NCBI GenBank assembly: GCA_027972325.1
Contig: JAPMOS010000171.1
Location: 1-64,000 of the forward strand
DNA: 64,000 nucleotides
Reading direction: 5' to 3'
Source of the DNA: Paratrimastix pyriformis
Lineage: Eukaryota > Preaxostyla > Paratrimastigidae
Shown here piece by piece: positions 40,071 through 51,382 of the stretch. Below the pieces are notes generated by a model that was given only the letters and a program-made list of their open reading frames with translations, did no database searches and was not told where the DNA came from. A program made the translations under genes and the position numbers. Within the stretch, counting starts at the first letter, position 1, and each line of letters starts with the position of its first letter.

Positions 40071-42921
40071 TTAGGAAACAATCTTACAATCAATGGTGGA
40101 ACTCATACAGTCAATGGTGAAACTACATTTAATGGACTCGTCAAATTCAATAGTGATGTCATTTTGCCTTCTGCTCCTATTCCTGACATGTCAATTGGAC
40201 AACTGTCTAATGTTGATGTGTCAACTGGACTTGTTGATAAACAAATACTGCTTTATGATGCTACTTCTCAATGCTGGAAGAATTCTGCTGCAAATGAATC
40301 AACCACTGCTAAATACAACACCATCACAGAAATGACTGCCGGTAATGGCACTTCAGTAAATAATGTACTTCTGGCTTCTGGAAAAATCACTGCAACCAAT
40401 GCACAAATCACCTCTTTTACAACTGCTGGATTGGTTCACTGCGATGCCTCTGGAAATATGTCATCATCAACTTTGATCAATTCAGATATTACTGATGGCA
40501 CAATTAATGATGCTAAACTTAACACTATTAGCACTGCTGGAAAAATAGCTAACTCTGCTACAACTGCTACTGATGTAAGTACTGCTTCCACTATCGTGCT
40601 TCGAAATGCAAGTGGTGACACTAAAGTGAACAATCTCTCTGCAAACTCTGTATTGGCAAACACTGTCAAATCAGTGACATCTGGAAACTTAGACATCCAA
40701 TCAAATGGTAATGTAAACATCGATATCGATAACGACAATAATGAAACGAGCAAAACCTTCACTGTAACTACTAATAATGGCGCCTCTACTTTATTCCAAG
40801 TGAATGATGCTGGAAAAATAATCATTCCTACAATGGCTTCTGCTAATATAGTTCATTCCACTGCAACTGGTGAATTGGCTGTCTCTAAAATAGTATCAAC
40901 TGATATCGTTGATGGAGCTGTGACTGATGCAAAAATAGCCTCTTTATCTATTCCGAATGCACCTTCCACAATTGTACAACGTGATGCTAATAGCAAAATA
41001 TACTGTGCTACTGTGGTAGCTGATAAAGTAGCTCCTACTGGTGCAACATTGAGTGTTCCTGCTGCTATCTCATGCAATTCTATCACTTCTGGTGCTATAA
41101 CATGCACAGGCTCTCTGAAGACTGCAATCAATGATGCTCAAATCCTCGGCACTGACTCATCTGGTAATGTCGTATCTGGTGCCTTTCCTCTCGCATTGAC
41201 TGCTAACTCAATCACTACAAGCGGTGGCAACTTAATCATAAATAATCCAATCGCTGTTGACAATATAATTCCTCTTAATACTTCTCTCAAAATTGGTAAC
41301 TTCACTGTGAATTCAACTGATACCACATTCGAAAATGCTGATAACACTACGTTCACAATCAAGTCAAAAGGCAACATCAAATACAATAGCGATTACAATG
41401 CTAATGACACTTCTCCAAATCATACATTCACTATTGGGGCTACTGATATGCTTTCCATATATTCAAATAAACTTAAGACTGCCTTTCCATTTGAATGTCC
41501 ATTGATCGGCTCTAATACCGGTTCCCTCAAAATATCAATGTATCCTTATGGTAACACCAACTGGGGCATTTATCAGTCAAGCTCTGGCGCAAATGCTGAC
41601 TTCCCTGGAACTGGTGCGGCATGTGCCGGGTATGATATGAACAACGCAATTCGATTCCGTGTTTATGACAGTAATTCTACCGGATTAATCTTCGAAAACT
41701 CAAACAATGTATGCAACTTCTCGGCAAATTCCAATACTGGTACCTTCTGGACTCGTGGACTGCTCACTGCTGGTGGTAATTTGGCAAGTCCAAAAATTAG
41801 CTCGGTGGCATCTTCTGCAAATCTCGGACTTAAAATTGGATTCAATGGAACTGTTGATAACGCCTGGGGTGCCTATATGTCTGCAACCACTTCATTTGAC
41901 GGAACTACTGCATGTGTCGGATACGATTTCTCAGGACAAGCACTTCGACTTAGGGCTTATAACAATGCTAACTGTGGTATACTATTCGAAAACAGTGACA
42001 ATGTGACTAACTTCTCTGTCAATTCAAACTCTGGCGCATTATTTGTACGGGGTATGGCTTCATTTCCTGGTGGCATTCGTCTTCCACAAAATGTGAACGG
42101 TTATCTCGTTAGTGACCTAAATGGATTCATCACGACTACAAGTAGCATTTGGCGTGCTGAAAATATCGCTGGAAAAGTAACACTGTCGCTTCTATCACCT
42201 CAACTGGAAATAAAATCAACATCTCTGGTGATACTGACTCTGCTTTTATACGGCTAACAACTCGAATTATGGCGTATCAATTTCTTCTGGTAGCGTGAAC
42301 TGTATGAACTTTGGAGAAACTCGTATTACTTCACCTCTCATTCGTTCTACCACTCAATCAACTGGTGATTCTCTGCAAGTGTACATCGATTCCAATGGAA
42401 AAATGCATGTTCCTTCCTCATCTATTCGGTACAAATCAAATGTTGTCGATATGGAAGACACTTCTTACATCTACAATCTTCGTCCTGTCAATTTTATCTT
42501 TAAAGATGACCCTAAAAGCACTAAGTGTTATGGACTTATCGCTGAAGAATGCGCTCCTGTATGTCCTGATCTGGTATATTATAAAGATAACATTGTCGAA
42601 GGTATTAGGCAAGACAGACTACCATTTATGCTGCTCAATGAATTAAAACGTCTCAAAGTACAATGTGATTCAATCACTGCTGAAAATAGCGCTGTTACTG
42701 CTCGATGTGATTCATTAACAATTGAAAACGCTTCACTAAAAGCACAAATAGAAACATTGAAAACTGCTGTAGCGGAAATCAGACAGATGATTTCTGTTAC
42801 TTTCGAAACGACTCAACCTTCATCAATTGACAATGGTAAGATGGCATTTTATGTCGCTGACGACTCTACACTGAAGGCTACATGGAAGATAAACAATGTA
42901 CGACAAGCTACCAATATTTAA
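40071..42921 (+). pseudogene. S74 fibre protein of element 2, 5'-truncated and frameshifted
   Basis: Coding begins at once after LINE-C with LGNNLTINGGTHTVNGETTF. By comparison with the element-1 fibre, about 35 N-terminal residues are missing, removed by the LINE. SIGQLSNVDVSTGLVDKQIL aligns with KLRQLTDVSIAADDTTDRRL of element 1. Long Ser/Thr/Asn-rich beta repeats follow. Frameshifts near 42178 and 42243 lead into the S74 chaperone domain: RYKSNVVDMEDTSYIYNLRP, CYGLIAEECAPVCPDLVYYK, RLPFMLLNELKRLKVQCDSI, then a coiled coil. The protein matches element 1 over its whole length despite very different base composition. The stop is TAA at 42919-42921. Confidence 0.8.
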
Positions 42922-43592
42922 GCAAAAAGAGACTTTGAATTGTCTGCTTTCTTCTTCCCTTCTTTCACTATAAGTAGCTGTTTGCATGAGGCTGAGATTC
43001 CATAATGCTGCTTATCATCAACCCATACTTTAAGTTGGACTATCATTTTAACTGTGCTCCCTGGATTGACGGCTTTCCGTAAATCCTCGTTTGTTTGTAT
43101 TGTTGTGTCCTGTTTTACCTCACCATCTTCATCTTTTCGGAAGACACTCGGATACAGTGTATCTGCATATCCAACTGCTACTTTATAGTAGCTCGGAAAC
43201 TTGTCATTATCACTCGTCTTGGCAAATGATTTGTATTGAAATTCATCTGGTTTGCCTTCTTCAAAAGTACCATTCACAATGCTTTCCACATTGTTTTGAC
43301 AGTACTTCTCGAGCTTGTCTATCATCTTCTTAAAGTCATCGCCTACATTCTCAACTGGTAACCTGATGGTTTTAGTGTTCTCGTAAAAGTTCACTCCATA
43401 AGGTCCTAAGTCGATTTGTGGCGTCTGAACTAAGAGGTTACTACCATTATGTTCAATGTGACACATCTTCATTGCCTTCTCTTGCTTCCTGGATGATTCA
43501 GATAATGCTTCAATTGACACTTTCTTCACTACAAAATCATTCGGAATGATCACAACTGGCATATCAGACTCAACAGATTGCTTGCTTGACAT
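42918..43592 (-). CDS. Possible ssDNA-binding-type protein of large DNA viruses
   Basis: This intact 224-residue protein (ATG 43590-43592) reads SNLLVQTPQIDLGPYGVNFY, KTIRLPVENVGDDFKKMIDK, PSYYKVAVGYADTLYPSVFR and GSTVKMIVQLKVWVDDKQHY, then GISASCKQLLIV. The succession 'liQTPxxxxPyGv…ixL…f…id' followed by 'G…v…ilxxxxWv…G…wxxxQvxv' resembles a family of uncharacterised or ssDNA-binding proteins in Polintons and nucleocytoplasmic viruses. I recall it only as a pattern, so the function is tentative. It overlaps the fibre gene end by 4 bp and is transcribed out of the terminal repeat. Confidence 0.5.
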   Translation of the reverse strand: MSSKQSVESDMPVVIIPNDFVVKKVSIEALSESSRKQEKAMKMCHIEHNGSNLLVQTPQIDLGPYGVNFYENTKTIRLPVENVGDDFKKMIDKLEKYCQNNVESIVNGTFEEGKPDEFQYKSFAKTSDNDKFPSYYKVAVGYADTLYPSVFRKDEDGEVKQDTTIQTNEDLRKAVNPGSTVKMIVQLKVWVDDKQHYGISASCKQLLIVKEGKKKADNSKSLFA

Positions 43593-43603
43593 TACTGGTT
43601 ATT

Positions 43604-44493
43604 ATATACTAACTATAGATAATAATTTTTCTTAAAATACCTTTACTGATTCAGTGATTATAATGAGTGCGCATTCTGATGAGATATTTCTCATTATATC
43701 ATCAGTTGCTCATTGAATTATCATCTTAAAACACTCAGAGCTCAAATGATGAAACGCTGTTTATTATCTCTTTGAAATAGAAGGTAAATCTGATTGATTT
43801 CTCTTTCAATTCATGTCAAAGCTGAGTAAATTTTCGCTTTAAAGGGCTCGGTGCTGAAATCAAATTTCATATTGTTTTATCATTTTGTCATACTTTTCCA
43901 TTTTCTTAGAATCAATTATTTGAGCTGATTCAATCAAAAAGAATGCATCATTTACTTAAGATTGATGCATTATTTAATGATCACTTTTGAAAAGCACTTT
44001 TGTCACAATTTTATTTTGAATGAAGAGATAAGCTGTTTCTGATTGAATTCTCTTTCGTTTGATGCTTAAGATGATTGAATTGTTTGATTTGACAAAAATG
44101 GCAAAATAATTTCTGGGACAAAAAATGGAAAAAAATTGAAAATGCATGGAGAATTCGCTTTTTGCCTCTAATTTCGTTTGTAGCTCGAATGAATTGATGC
44201 TTAAATCATTCCAAGCTGATTAAAATAAAATGCTCGTTTTACTTAAAAAACATTGAGAAAAAAGATTTTGCTCTGAAGAATTCGATTTTTGCCTCAAATA
44301 ACGTTTGTAGCTCGAGAAAATTAATGCTTAAATCATTCAAAGCTGATAAAATCAAATGCTCCTTTTCGATAAAATATAATGAGTAAAGAAGATTTTGTTC
44401 TGAAGAAATCGATTTTTGCCTCAAATAACAACGCAAGCGTGAAAAATTGTGTGTGAAAATCGATTGTCTCAGAACTCTCCTTTTATAACTACT
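43604..44493 (+). repeat. Polinton-type terminal repeat, copy R1
   Basis: About 890 bp matches 61619-62485 in the same orientation, with one diverged patch (43650-43708). It is AT-rich and noncoding, and contains an internal tandem repeat of ~117 bp with the landmarks GATTTTTGCCTCAAATAACG, GCTTAAATCATTCAAAGCTG and AAAATGCTC. Identity between the two copies stops exactly after TTATAACTACT (44493), the ..ACT end expected of a Polinton terminus (AGT.. on the other strand). In this copy the next bases, AACAAG, belong to a truncated gene, so R1 looks like an element end inserted there. Confidence 0.7.
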
Positions 44494-44721
44494 AACAAGT
44501 ACGAATCCTCAGTAAATTCATGCTGGGGTATCTTAAAGAAAAAGGTGACTGAACGGATGCAAAATTTCGAAAATGAATGGCTCGGATTTATCAAAATGTG
44601 GAGCGTCGTATATCAAAATGATAAGTATAATGGCATCACCTACGATTTAATCCTGCAAGCTATCAAAGCAAACAACATAATTGACATCTGTGTGATGAAT
44701 GTGAAATACAACAACACTATC
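44494..44721 (+). pseudogene. Conserved virion-block protein of element 2, part 1 (5'-truncated)
   Basis: The frame NKYESSVNSCWGILKKKVTE leads to ICVMNVKYNNTI and stops at the left end of DIRS-2. It aligns with residues ~165-235 of the element-1 protein at 17342 (CFNRSYRNATTQFAAQWDKY … DLNLKYRNVV). The N-terminal half is missing because terminal repeat R1 abuts at 44493. The frame continues at 51383 once DIRS-2 is removed. Confidence 0.7.
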
Positions 44722-45330
44722 CATCGTAAGACTCAGGATAGCAGCCGACAGCCTCCGTCTTCGGCAGTCTAGGTGCTATATCTCCTTGTTCTTCATGATA
44801 AACACCACACAATGCAGAAAAGTCACAAGTCAAACCCAGGTGAAAGCACTTGGAAACATCTCAAAAAAAGTGTCCTGGGTGGAGAACCGGTCAGGATGGA
44901 CATGGGTCGACCGGTGGTCGATAGGGTTGGTTCGACCGAAAAAAACCAATCCTAAAATTAAAATCGTATGGTCACGACGGGCAGCGTGTCCAATACGCGT
45001 CCATAAATCACAACAAAAATCGGAGAGAGAGGTCAAAGGGAGCCAAGAACATCGGGCGAAAAGAAAAAATTTAACACGCATCGGAAGGGGTGAGATTCGG
45101 GGTTAACGGCCCGAGATTCGGCAAATCTCCGATCTCCGAAAACCGTTAAGGTAATTGCGGGCCAACGGTCCATGATCGAACCGTGAAGTGACCCCGATTT
45201 GGGCTCCGGAAGGGGTCCCAAGAGAGGGTAAACAGAGCAAAAGTTGAAAAAATGAGATCTGAAATTTCCCGCCCAATTCCAGTACTTAAGGGGGCGCCCC
45301 GGACCAGCACAGTGCCTTCGTTTTTTCGTG
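44722..45330 (+). repeat. DIRS-2 left inverted terminal repeat
   Basis: This is the reverse complement of 50797-51382, including TATCTCCTTGTTCTTCATGA (about 44779) and GGGGCGCCCCGGACCAGCAC (about 45292). The outermost ~55 bases differ between ends and are both represented in the internal complementary region. Small indels separate the copies, so the element is not recent. Confidence 0.85.
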
Positions 45331-45385
45331 GTGAACACCCGTTTTTCAAGGACTACCGACCGAACAACAACGAAACTCTACTCCA

Positions 45386-46956
45386 ATGGCCTCTACTCAT
45401 CGACTTCAAGACCCTCCGATGCCCAAGATCAACATCAAGGTTCCAACTCCTGGGACACCCAATCCGACCCCCAACGGCTCTTCGAGTGGCTCTTCGAGTG
45501 CCGTTTCGGCGGGAAGGGGCACTCGCGGCCCGGGCTCGACCTTCTTGGACCGGCTGATGGTTACGGATGCCCGCGTGTCAGGGGCGGCTCCCGGTGGCCC
45601 GGCAAGCCCGGCGCAGGCCCTACAGGCGGCTGCGGCTGTCCACAAGGCTGCTTCCGCCGCGCAGGCCGCGTCCGGCCTGGCCACCGCGACCGCTCCGCTA
45701 CCATCCCAGGACCTCGACGACGACGGTGCCGCCCAGAGCGGGCCCGAGGGGACCGTCCCGCTGCCCCCGCGCCCCCTGTGCCCACCCCGGCCCTGCAGAT
45801 TCACTCTGCCGTCACCCCCCAGCCCCAGGAAGGCCTCGACCTCTACATCCGGCGCGTGATGGAGGCCTCGCTGGGGGACTTTCTCGAGCAGCAGCGGGCC
45901 TTGCTCGTGGCCGCAGCTGCTGCCTCCGCGGCCTTGCCTCCCGCCCAGGAGGCCGGCCTTGCTGCCCGCGGTGCTGCTGGTGCCCCCGGGTGCCGGTGGT
46001 GCCGCCGCCGTGCCGGCCGCGGATGAGCCTGCTCCGCTCTCGTTTTTCGGCCCGACCAGGCCACTGCAACCAACGTTCCGTCCAACCAAGTCCCAGCCGC
46101 CGCAGCCTTCCGGCGGCTCGCCCGGGCTGCTCCCGGTCCCTTTCCGGGGAGGCCGACCCGCCCAGCGGCGACGATGATGCCGCCGGCGCCGAGGGCGAAT
46201 TTGCGGGGACGACGCTGCCGCCGCCGGCGACGAGGATGAGCTCCGGCACGCAGCCGACCCGCAGCAGCAGCCTGGCGACCGCGAGGCCTCTGACAGGCTC
46301 GCACTGGAGCGCGCCCGGGCATTTGTCCGGGGCGTTGCCGTGCCAGCGACTTTCCCCAGCTCGGCTCCGTCACGGGCCTTGCCCGCGAGTCCAGGGCTGA
46401 ATTCCGCTTTCTCCAGCGCCTTCACCGGGAATCGCTCAACCTTGAGCGGCTGGCGCGCCTGCCCTGCACCGAGGAGGACTTGCGCGCCGCCCTCTCTTGC
46501 TTTGCTCGCTCCATTGCCTCCGCCATCGTGGACCGCAAGCGGCTCGCCTGGGTGCACAGCACTTGCCCCGACGTGGCCCGCATGTACGAGTATGTCCGCA
46601 CCGCTCCCGAGGTCGCCACGGGCCAGAACCTCCAGCAGCTCGACTTCGCCATCCGCCTCGCTCAGGGCATGCGCGCCCTGCCCGGCCAGCAGCAGCAGCA
46701 ACGCGGCGGCCAGGCTGGCGGGCGTCGCATGGGCGGGGGCCGGGATCGCGACTTCCGCTCGTCGGGTGGCCGCGGCGGCTTCGGCGGGCGCAGCTATGGC
46801 GGCGGGTTTGGCCGAGGCGGCGACCGGTTCAACGACTTTGCCCAGCGCCAGCAGCGCAGCTTCCCGCAGCGGCGCCGCTTCGACAATGGTGGCGGCAACA
46901 ACGGCTCCGCCGGCGGGCGCCAGCAGGCGCAGTCGGGCGGCGCCGGCGAGCAGTAA
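45386..46956 (+). pseudogene. DIRS-2 Gag-like protein, frameshifted
   Basis: The frame opens at ATG 45386 (MASTHRLQDPPMPKINIKVP), passes Ala/Pro-rich sequence (AQALQAAAAVHKAASAAQAA), and after shifts near 45850 and 46350 reaches a folded region, ARMYEYVRTAPEVATGQNLQ QLDF. It ends with an RGG-type RNA-binding tail (RDFRSSGGRGGFGGRSYGGG) before TAA 46954-46956. The RGG tail, the Gln run (GQQQQQRGGQ) and its place before RT identify it as Gag. Confidence 0.65.
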
Positions 46957-47099
46957 CGGCGCGCAGAGCCCGCGCGCCGCGGCAGCAACGGGGTCCGCCT
47001 TCTCCACCACCATCACCGCCGCCCTCCCCGCTGCCGCCGCCACGGTGCGACCATCCCCCGCTCTCGGGCCGGCCGCATCTCCACCACCACCACCACCAC

Positions 47100-49043
47100 C
47101 ACCAGCTCGCTTCAGCACTGGGCGTCCCTCCCTCCCGCCCTTCCGGGCCTTCTGGGAGGAGCATTTCCACTTGCCCCGCCCCGTGCACAACTGGCTCCTG
47201 CACGGCTTCCGCATCCCGCTCCTCTGCAAGCCGTGCAGCTCCCATTCTGCCCAACTACGTGCACCCCGAGCACGCCTCCTTCGTCGACCAGGAGGTGGCT
47301 CGCCTCCTCGAGACGGGCGCGATCCGACCCGTCCAGGCGCCGCCGCACAACATCTCCCCGCTGACGTGCGCGCCCAAGAAGAACGGCAAGTTGAGGCTGT
47401 GCATCGACATGCGCTTCGTCAACTCCTTCGTCCAGGCGCCGGCCTTCAAGCTGGAGGACCTGACCACGCTGGCGCCCCTGCTGCGCGACGGGGACTACAT
47501 CTCGACGGCGGACCTCTCCGAGGGCTACCATCACCTGCGCATTCACCCCGACGACCAGCAGCTCTTGGGATTCGCCTGGCGGGGCCGCTACTACGTCTAC
47601 ACGGTTCTCCCGTTCGGCCTCTCCTGTGCGCCGTGGGCCTTTACCAAGTTTCTCAGGCCCCTCTGCGAGTACCTCCGGGGCCCCTCGTGCGGCCTGCGGA
47701 TGCTCTCCTACATCGACGACTTCATCGTGGCCAGTCGGCCGGCCGAGGCCGATCGCGAGTGGGCGCGCTTCGTGGCCGTGATGGAGCAGGCGGGCATGAA
47801 CCTCAAGCTGGAGAAGTGCCATCCGCCCGCCCCGCGGCAGCAGTTCCTGGGGTACGAGGTCGAGACCGCTCCCCAGGTGCGCTACTGCGTGCCCGCCGAG
47901 AAGCGGCGCACCATCCGGCACGAGATCGCCCGGCTGCTGCGCTGCTCGCGGCCCCACGTGCGCCGGGTGGCCCACGTGGCGGGCCTCTGCCTGTCCGTCT
48001 CGCGGGCCGTGGCGCCCGCCAAGTTTCTCCTGCGCAACGTCTACCGCGTGGTCGCAGCAGCCCCAACTGGCACTGCTGCGTGATGCTGGACGAGCCGGCC
48101 CGGGGGGACCTCCGCTGGTGGCTGGAGGGCCTCGAGGGCTGGAACGGGGCCTGTCCGCTCCCGGCGCCGGCCGATCTGACCTGCGCCACGGACGCCTCGG
48201 ACATCGGCTGGGGGGCCTGCTGGCTGGAGCGCAACGAGACAGCCCAGGGCCCCTGGACGGGCGTCATGCGCGAGACGCCCATCAACCAGCGCGAGAGCAT
48301 GGCCGTGCTCAACGCCCTGCGCATCTGGGCCGCGACGCCGAGCCTGGCGGGGCCGCACGGTGCTCTTCCAGGTCGACAACGCGACGACGGTGGCCCACCT
48401 CAACGGGTTCGGCCGCCTCAACCAGGCCCTGGACGGGATCGCCCGGGCCATCCACGCCCTCGCAGCGCGCCACGGGATTACCCTGCAGGCCGAGCACGTG
48501 GCGGGCGTGACGAATACCACGGCGGACCAGCTCTCGCGGGACTTCGACCGCAGCGACTGGATGCTCCACCCGGCGCTGTTCCGCTCGCTGGACCGGCTCT
48601 GGGGCCCGCACTCGATCGACCGCATGGCCACCTTCGCGACGCGCCAGGTGCCCCGCTACGAGAGCCGCCACCGCGATGTGCAGTCCCTGCGCGCCGACAC
48701 GTTTTCGGCCCGGTGGGAGCCCGGCGAGAACAGCTGGGTCAACCCCTTTTCGCAGATCCACCGCGTCCTGCGCCACCTGCAGCACTCCGGGCCCGGCGTG
48801 GAGTGCACCCTGCTGGCCCCGGTCTGGCCGAGCCAGCCCTGGTGGCCCCTGCTGCTGGCCCTGACGGTGGACTGGCCCGTGCTCCTGCCGCAGGACCCGC
48901 GGGCCTTCCGCCCGGCTGCTTCCGGCCACTCGGAGCCGACGAAGAACCTCAGCTGGCGCGTCTGCGCCTTCAGGATTTCTGGGCGGCCGGAGCGGCCCAT
49001 TGGAGCGCCCAAGGTCGCCAGCTACTTGTCTCGGCTGCTGTAA
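47100..49043 (+). pseudogene. DIRS-2 reverse transcriptase-RNase H, frameshifted
   Basis: RPSLPPFRAFWEEHFHLPRP begins the protein. After a shift near 47240 the RT reads LLETGAIRPVQAPPHNISPL, GKLRLCIDMRFVNSF, YISTADLSEGYHHLRIHPDD (catalytic Asp), YTVLPFGLSCAPWAFTKFLR and LRMLSYIDDFIVASRPAEAD (the YIDD box). RNase H uses two frames: DLTCATDASDIGWGACWLER and RESMAVLNALRIWA in one, LFQVDNATTVAHLNGFGRLN and VAGVTNTTADQLSRDF in the next. VWPSQPWWPLLLALTVDWPV then marks the DIRS-type post-RNase H module. Domains are complete. Confidence 0.9.
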
Positions 49044-50343
49044 AGCCCACCACCGAGAAGAGCCTCACCAACCGGCTGCGTGCCCTGGCACGGTTCTGCG
49101 CCCGCCGTGGCATCCCGCTGGTGCCCATGCCCGTGAGCGCGCTGGCCGACTACACCGACGAGGCTACCCGGGCCAGCTGCCGGCCCCGGTCGACTCTGTC
49201 GCTCATCGCCACTGTGGTCAATCTGATTCACGACGCGCTTGGGGTGCCTTCCCCGGCGCGAGACCACCTTACGGACGCCTGCGCAAGGCCATCCGTCTGC
49301 GCCGCACCACGCAGCCCGTCCAGAAGGGGCTGCCCGTGCCGCCCACCCTGCTGGTGGAGCTCTTCCACCGGTGGGGCCCCAACGACGCGCTTCCGCTGGA
49401 GCGCCTCCGCGCCAAGCTGGTCGCCCTGCTGGCCTTCCTGGCGCTGCTTCGGCCCTCGGACGTGACCCTGCCCACCGTGGCGCAGGTGGCCGTGCCGCCG
49501 GCCGCCGATCGGCTGGTGGTCTGCCTGCTGGGCTTCAAGAACGACTACACCGCCCAGGGCGCCTCCGTCACCATCTGGCGCGCCGCCGATGCGCTGCTCG
49601 ACCCGGTGAGCTGCTACCAGTGCTGGCTCCGCCGCACGCGCGCCATGCGCCCCGACCCGCCCGGACCGTCGCGGGTCGTTATCCAGCTGCGCCGCCCCTA
49701 CGAGGGCGTCAAGCCGGCCACCATCAGCCACATCCCTCAACAAGGTCATCGTCGCCGGCGGGGCGATCGCTCGCTCCTCTCGGCCCGCGGCTTCCGCCGT
49801 GGCGGGGCCAGCTGGGCCATTGCGCGCGAGGTCATGCCCGACAAGATCCTGCACCTGGGCCGCTGGGCTTCGGCCAAAGTGTTTGCGCAGCACTACGTGC
49901 AGACGGGCGTCGACAGCAACTTCACCGACCTGATGTTCGCCCCGGCGCCGCCGCCGCCGCCGCCCCGTGCCCCTGGCGCCGCCGCGCCGCTCGCCGCCAC
50001 GGATCTCGTCCAGGCCGTGCGTCCGGCGCCTCCGCCTCCGCCCCTGCCGCCAGGCTCGCCTGCTTCGTCGCTCTCGCTGTCGGCGGCCACGCCGCGTCAC
50101 CGCCCGGCCGCTCCGCCACGCCAGCGCGTTGTGATATGCGACGACGACGTTTCCGATGAGGCGAGTCCTTCGGGCGATGCCACGAGCACGCCTGCTGCGC
50201 CTGCTCGCCGCCGCTCGAGCAGGGCGCCTTCTGCTCCGCGCCGCCGCCGCCGGAGCGCTCTCTGGGCCAGGCCGTCTGATGACGACGAGAACGACGAGCT
50301 CGAGGCGGATTCGTCCAGCCTGCCCGCCGGCGAGTGCTTTTGA
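49044..50343 (+). pseudogene. DIRS-2 tyrosine recombinase, frameshifted, catalytic His replaced
   Basis: The core-binding domain (TTEKSLTNRLRALARFCARR) lies in one frame and the catalytic domain in the next, after a shift near 49270: LLAFLALLRPSDVTLPTVAQ (first Arg), LLGFKNDYTAQGAS (Lys), LLSARGFRRGGASWAIAREV (second box, where HxFR of typical enzymes is RGFR), LHLGRWASAKVF (Trp) and AQHYVQTG (Tyr nucleophile). A long Pro/Ala/Ser-rich, Arg-rich tail runs to TGA 50341-50343. The His to Arg change could reduce activity or be tolerated. Confidence 0.8.
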
Positions 50344-50796
50344 GTTGCCGCGCCGCGCCGGGCCTCATTTGTCTGTTTTATGTTTTCTGTGTTTCTCCTG
50401 CTGCCGCCGGCCGACTAGATGCTGGTTTTGGCATGCCTTTCTGGGAATTTTCATTTTTTTCCTTTTTGTCTGCGGCCAGCCGACTAGATGCTGCGCTGCT
50501 GTGGGTTTTCTGTTTTTGCTTTTCTCCCACGACTCTCTCTCTGCATGTGATAGCACCTAGACTGCCGAAGACGGAGGCTGTCGGCTGCTATCCTGAGTCT
50601 TACGATGGATAGTGAGTCGACAGCCGAAGTCGAGGCAGGATAGGTGCTACCCTCCCTCTTGTCTGCTGTTTTTAATTTTTCTGCTTCTCCCTTGAGCGCT
50701 GGACCCACCCGCACCCATCCTGCTGCTACTGACGGGGTTTGTACGCCATTTCAACCGGCCGCCTCTGCCGCGACTCGTACGGAGAACACCACTCCA
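50344..50796. repeat. DIRS-2 3' noncoding region with internal complementary region
   Basis: Bases 50344-50554 hold two imperfect copies of GCGGCCAGCCGACTAGATGCTG-like sequence (about 50408 and 50475). Bases 50555-50642 are the internal complementary region: reverse complement of the left terminus (CTAGACTGCCGAAGACGGAG…) followed by that of the right terminus (…CGAGGCAGGATAGGTGCTA). Bases 50650-50796 have no gene. Confidence 0.75.
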
Positions 50797-51382
50797 AAAC
50801 GAAGGCACTGTGCTGGTCCGGGGCGCCCCCTTAAGTACTGGAATTGGGCGGGAAATTTCAGATCTCATTTTTTCAACTTTTGCTCTGTTTACCCTCTCTT
50901 GGGACCCCTTCCGGAGCCCAAATCGGGGTCACTTCACGGTTCGATCATGGACCGTTGGCCCGCAATTACCTTAACGGTTTTCGGAGATCGGAGATTTGCC
51001 GAATCTCGGGCCGTTAACCCCGAATCTCACCCCTTCCGATGCGTGTTAAATTTTTTCTTTTCGCCCGATGTTCTTGGCTCCCTTTGACCTCTCTCTCCGA
51101 TTTTTGTTGTGATTTATGGACGCGTATTGGACACGCTGCCCGTCGTGACCATACGATTTTAATTTTAGGATTGGTTTTTTTCGGTCGAACCAACCCTATC
51201 GACCACCGGTCGACCCATGTCCATCCTGACCGGTTCTCCACCAGGACACTTTTTTTGAGATGTTTCCAAGTGCTTTCACCTGGGTTTGACTTGTGACTTT
51301 TCTGCATTGTGTGGTGTTTATCATGAAGAACAAGGAGATATAGCACCTATCCTGCCTCGACTTCGGCTGTCGACTCATTATC
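50797..51382 (-). repeat. DIRS-2 right inverted terminal repeat
   Basis: This is the inverse of 44722-45330. The terminal bases CTATCCTGCCTCGACTTCGG to TCATTATC are specific to this end and are represented in the internal complementary region. Confidence 0.85.

Larger units (their letters stand above)
44722..51382 (+). mobile_element. DIRS-2: DIRS-type retrotransposon with ~600-bp inverted repeats
   Basis: GC-rich DNA inserted in an AT-rich gene. Inverted terminal repeats span 44722-45330 and 50797-51382. An internal complementary region at 50555-50642 contains the inverse of the left outer end (CTGAGTCTTACGATGGATAG) and of the right outer end (GAGTCGACAGCCGAAGTCGA). Excision at 44721/51383 rejoins ACTATC to TATAAG and restores a continuous reading frame that matches its homologue without a gap, so there is no target duplication beyond a few ambiguous bases. 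Gag, RT-RNase H and YR follow in order, each with shifts. Confidence 0.9.

Noticed and set aside
45406-47229. A 607-codon minus-strand frame opposite DIRS-2 gag
   Set aside because: Ala/Gly/Arg-rich shadow of the plus-strand Gag and RT start; no domains.
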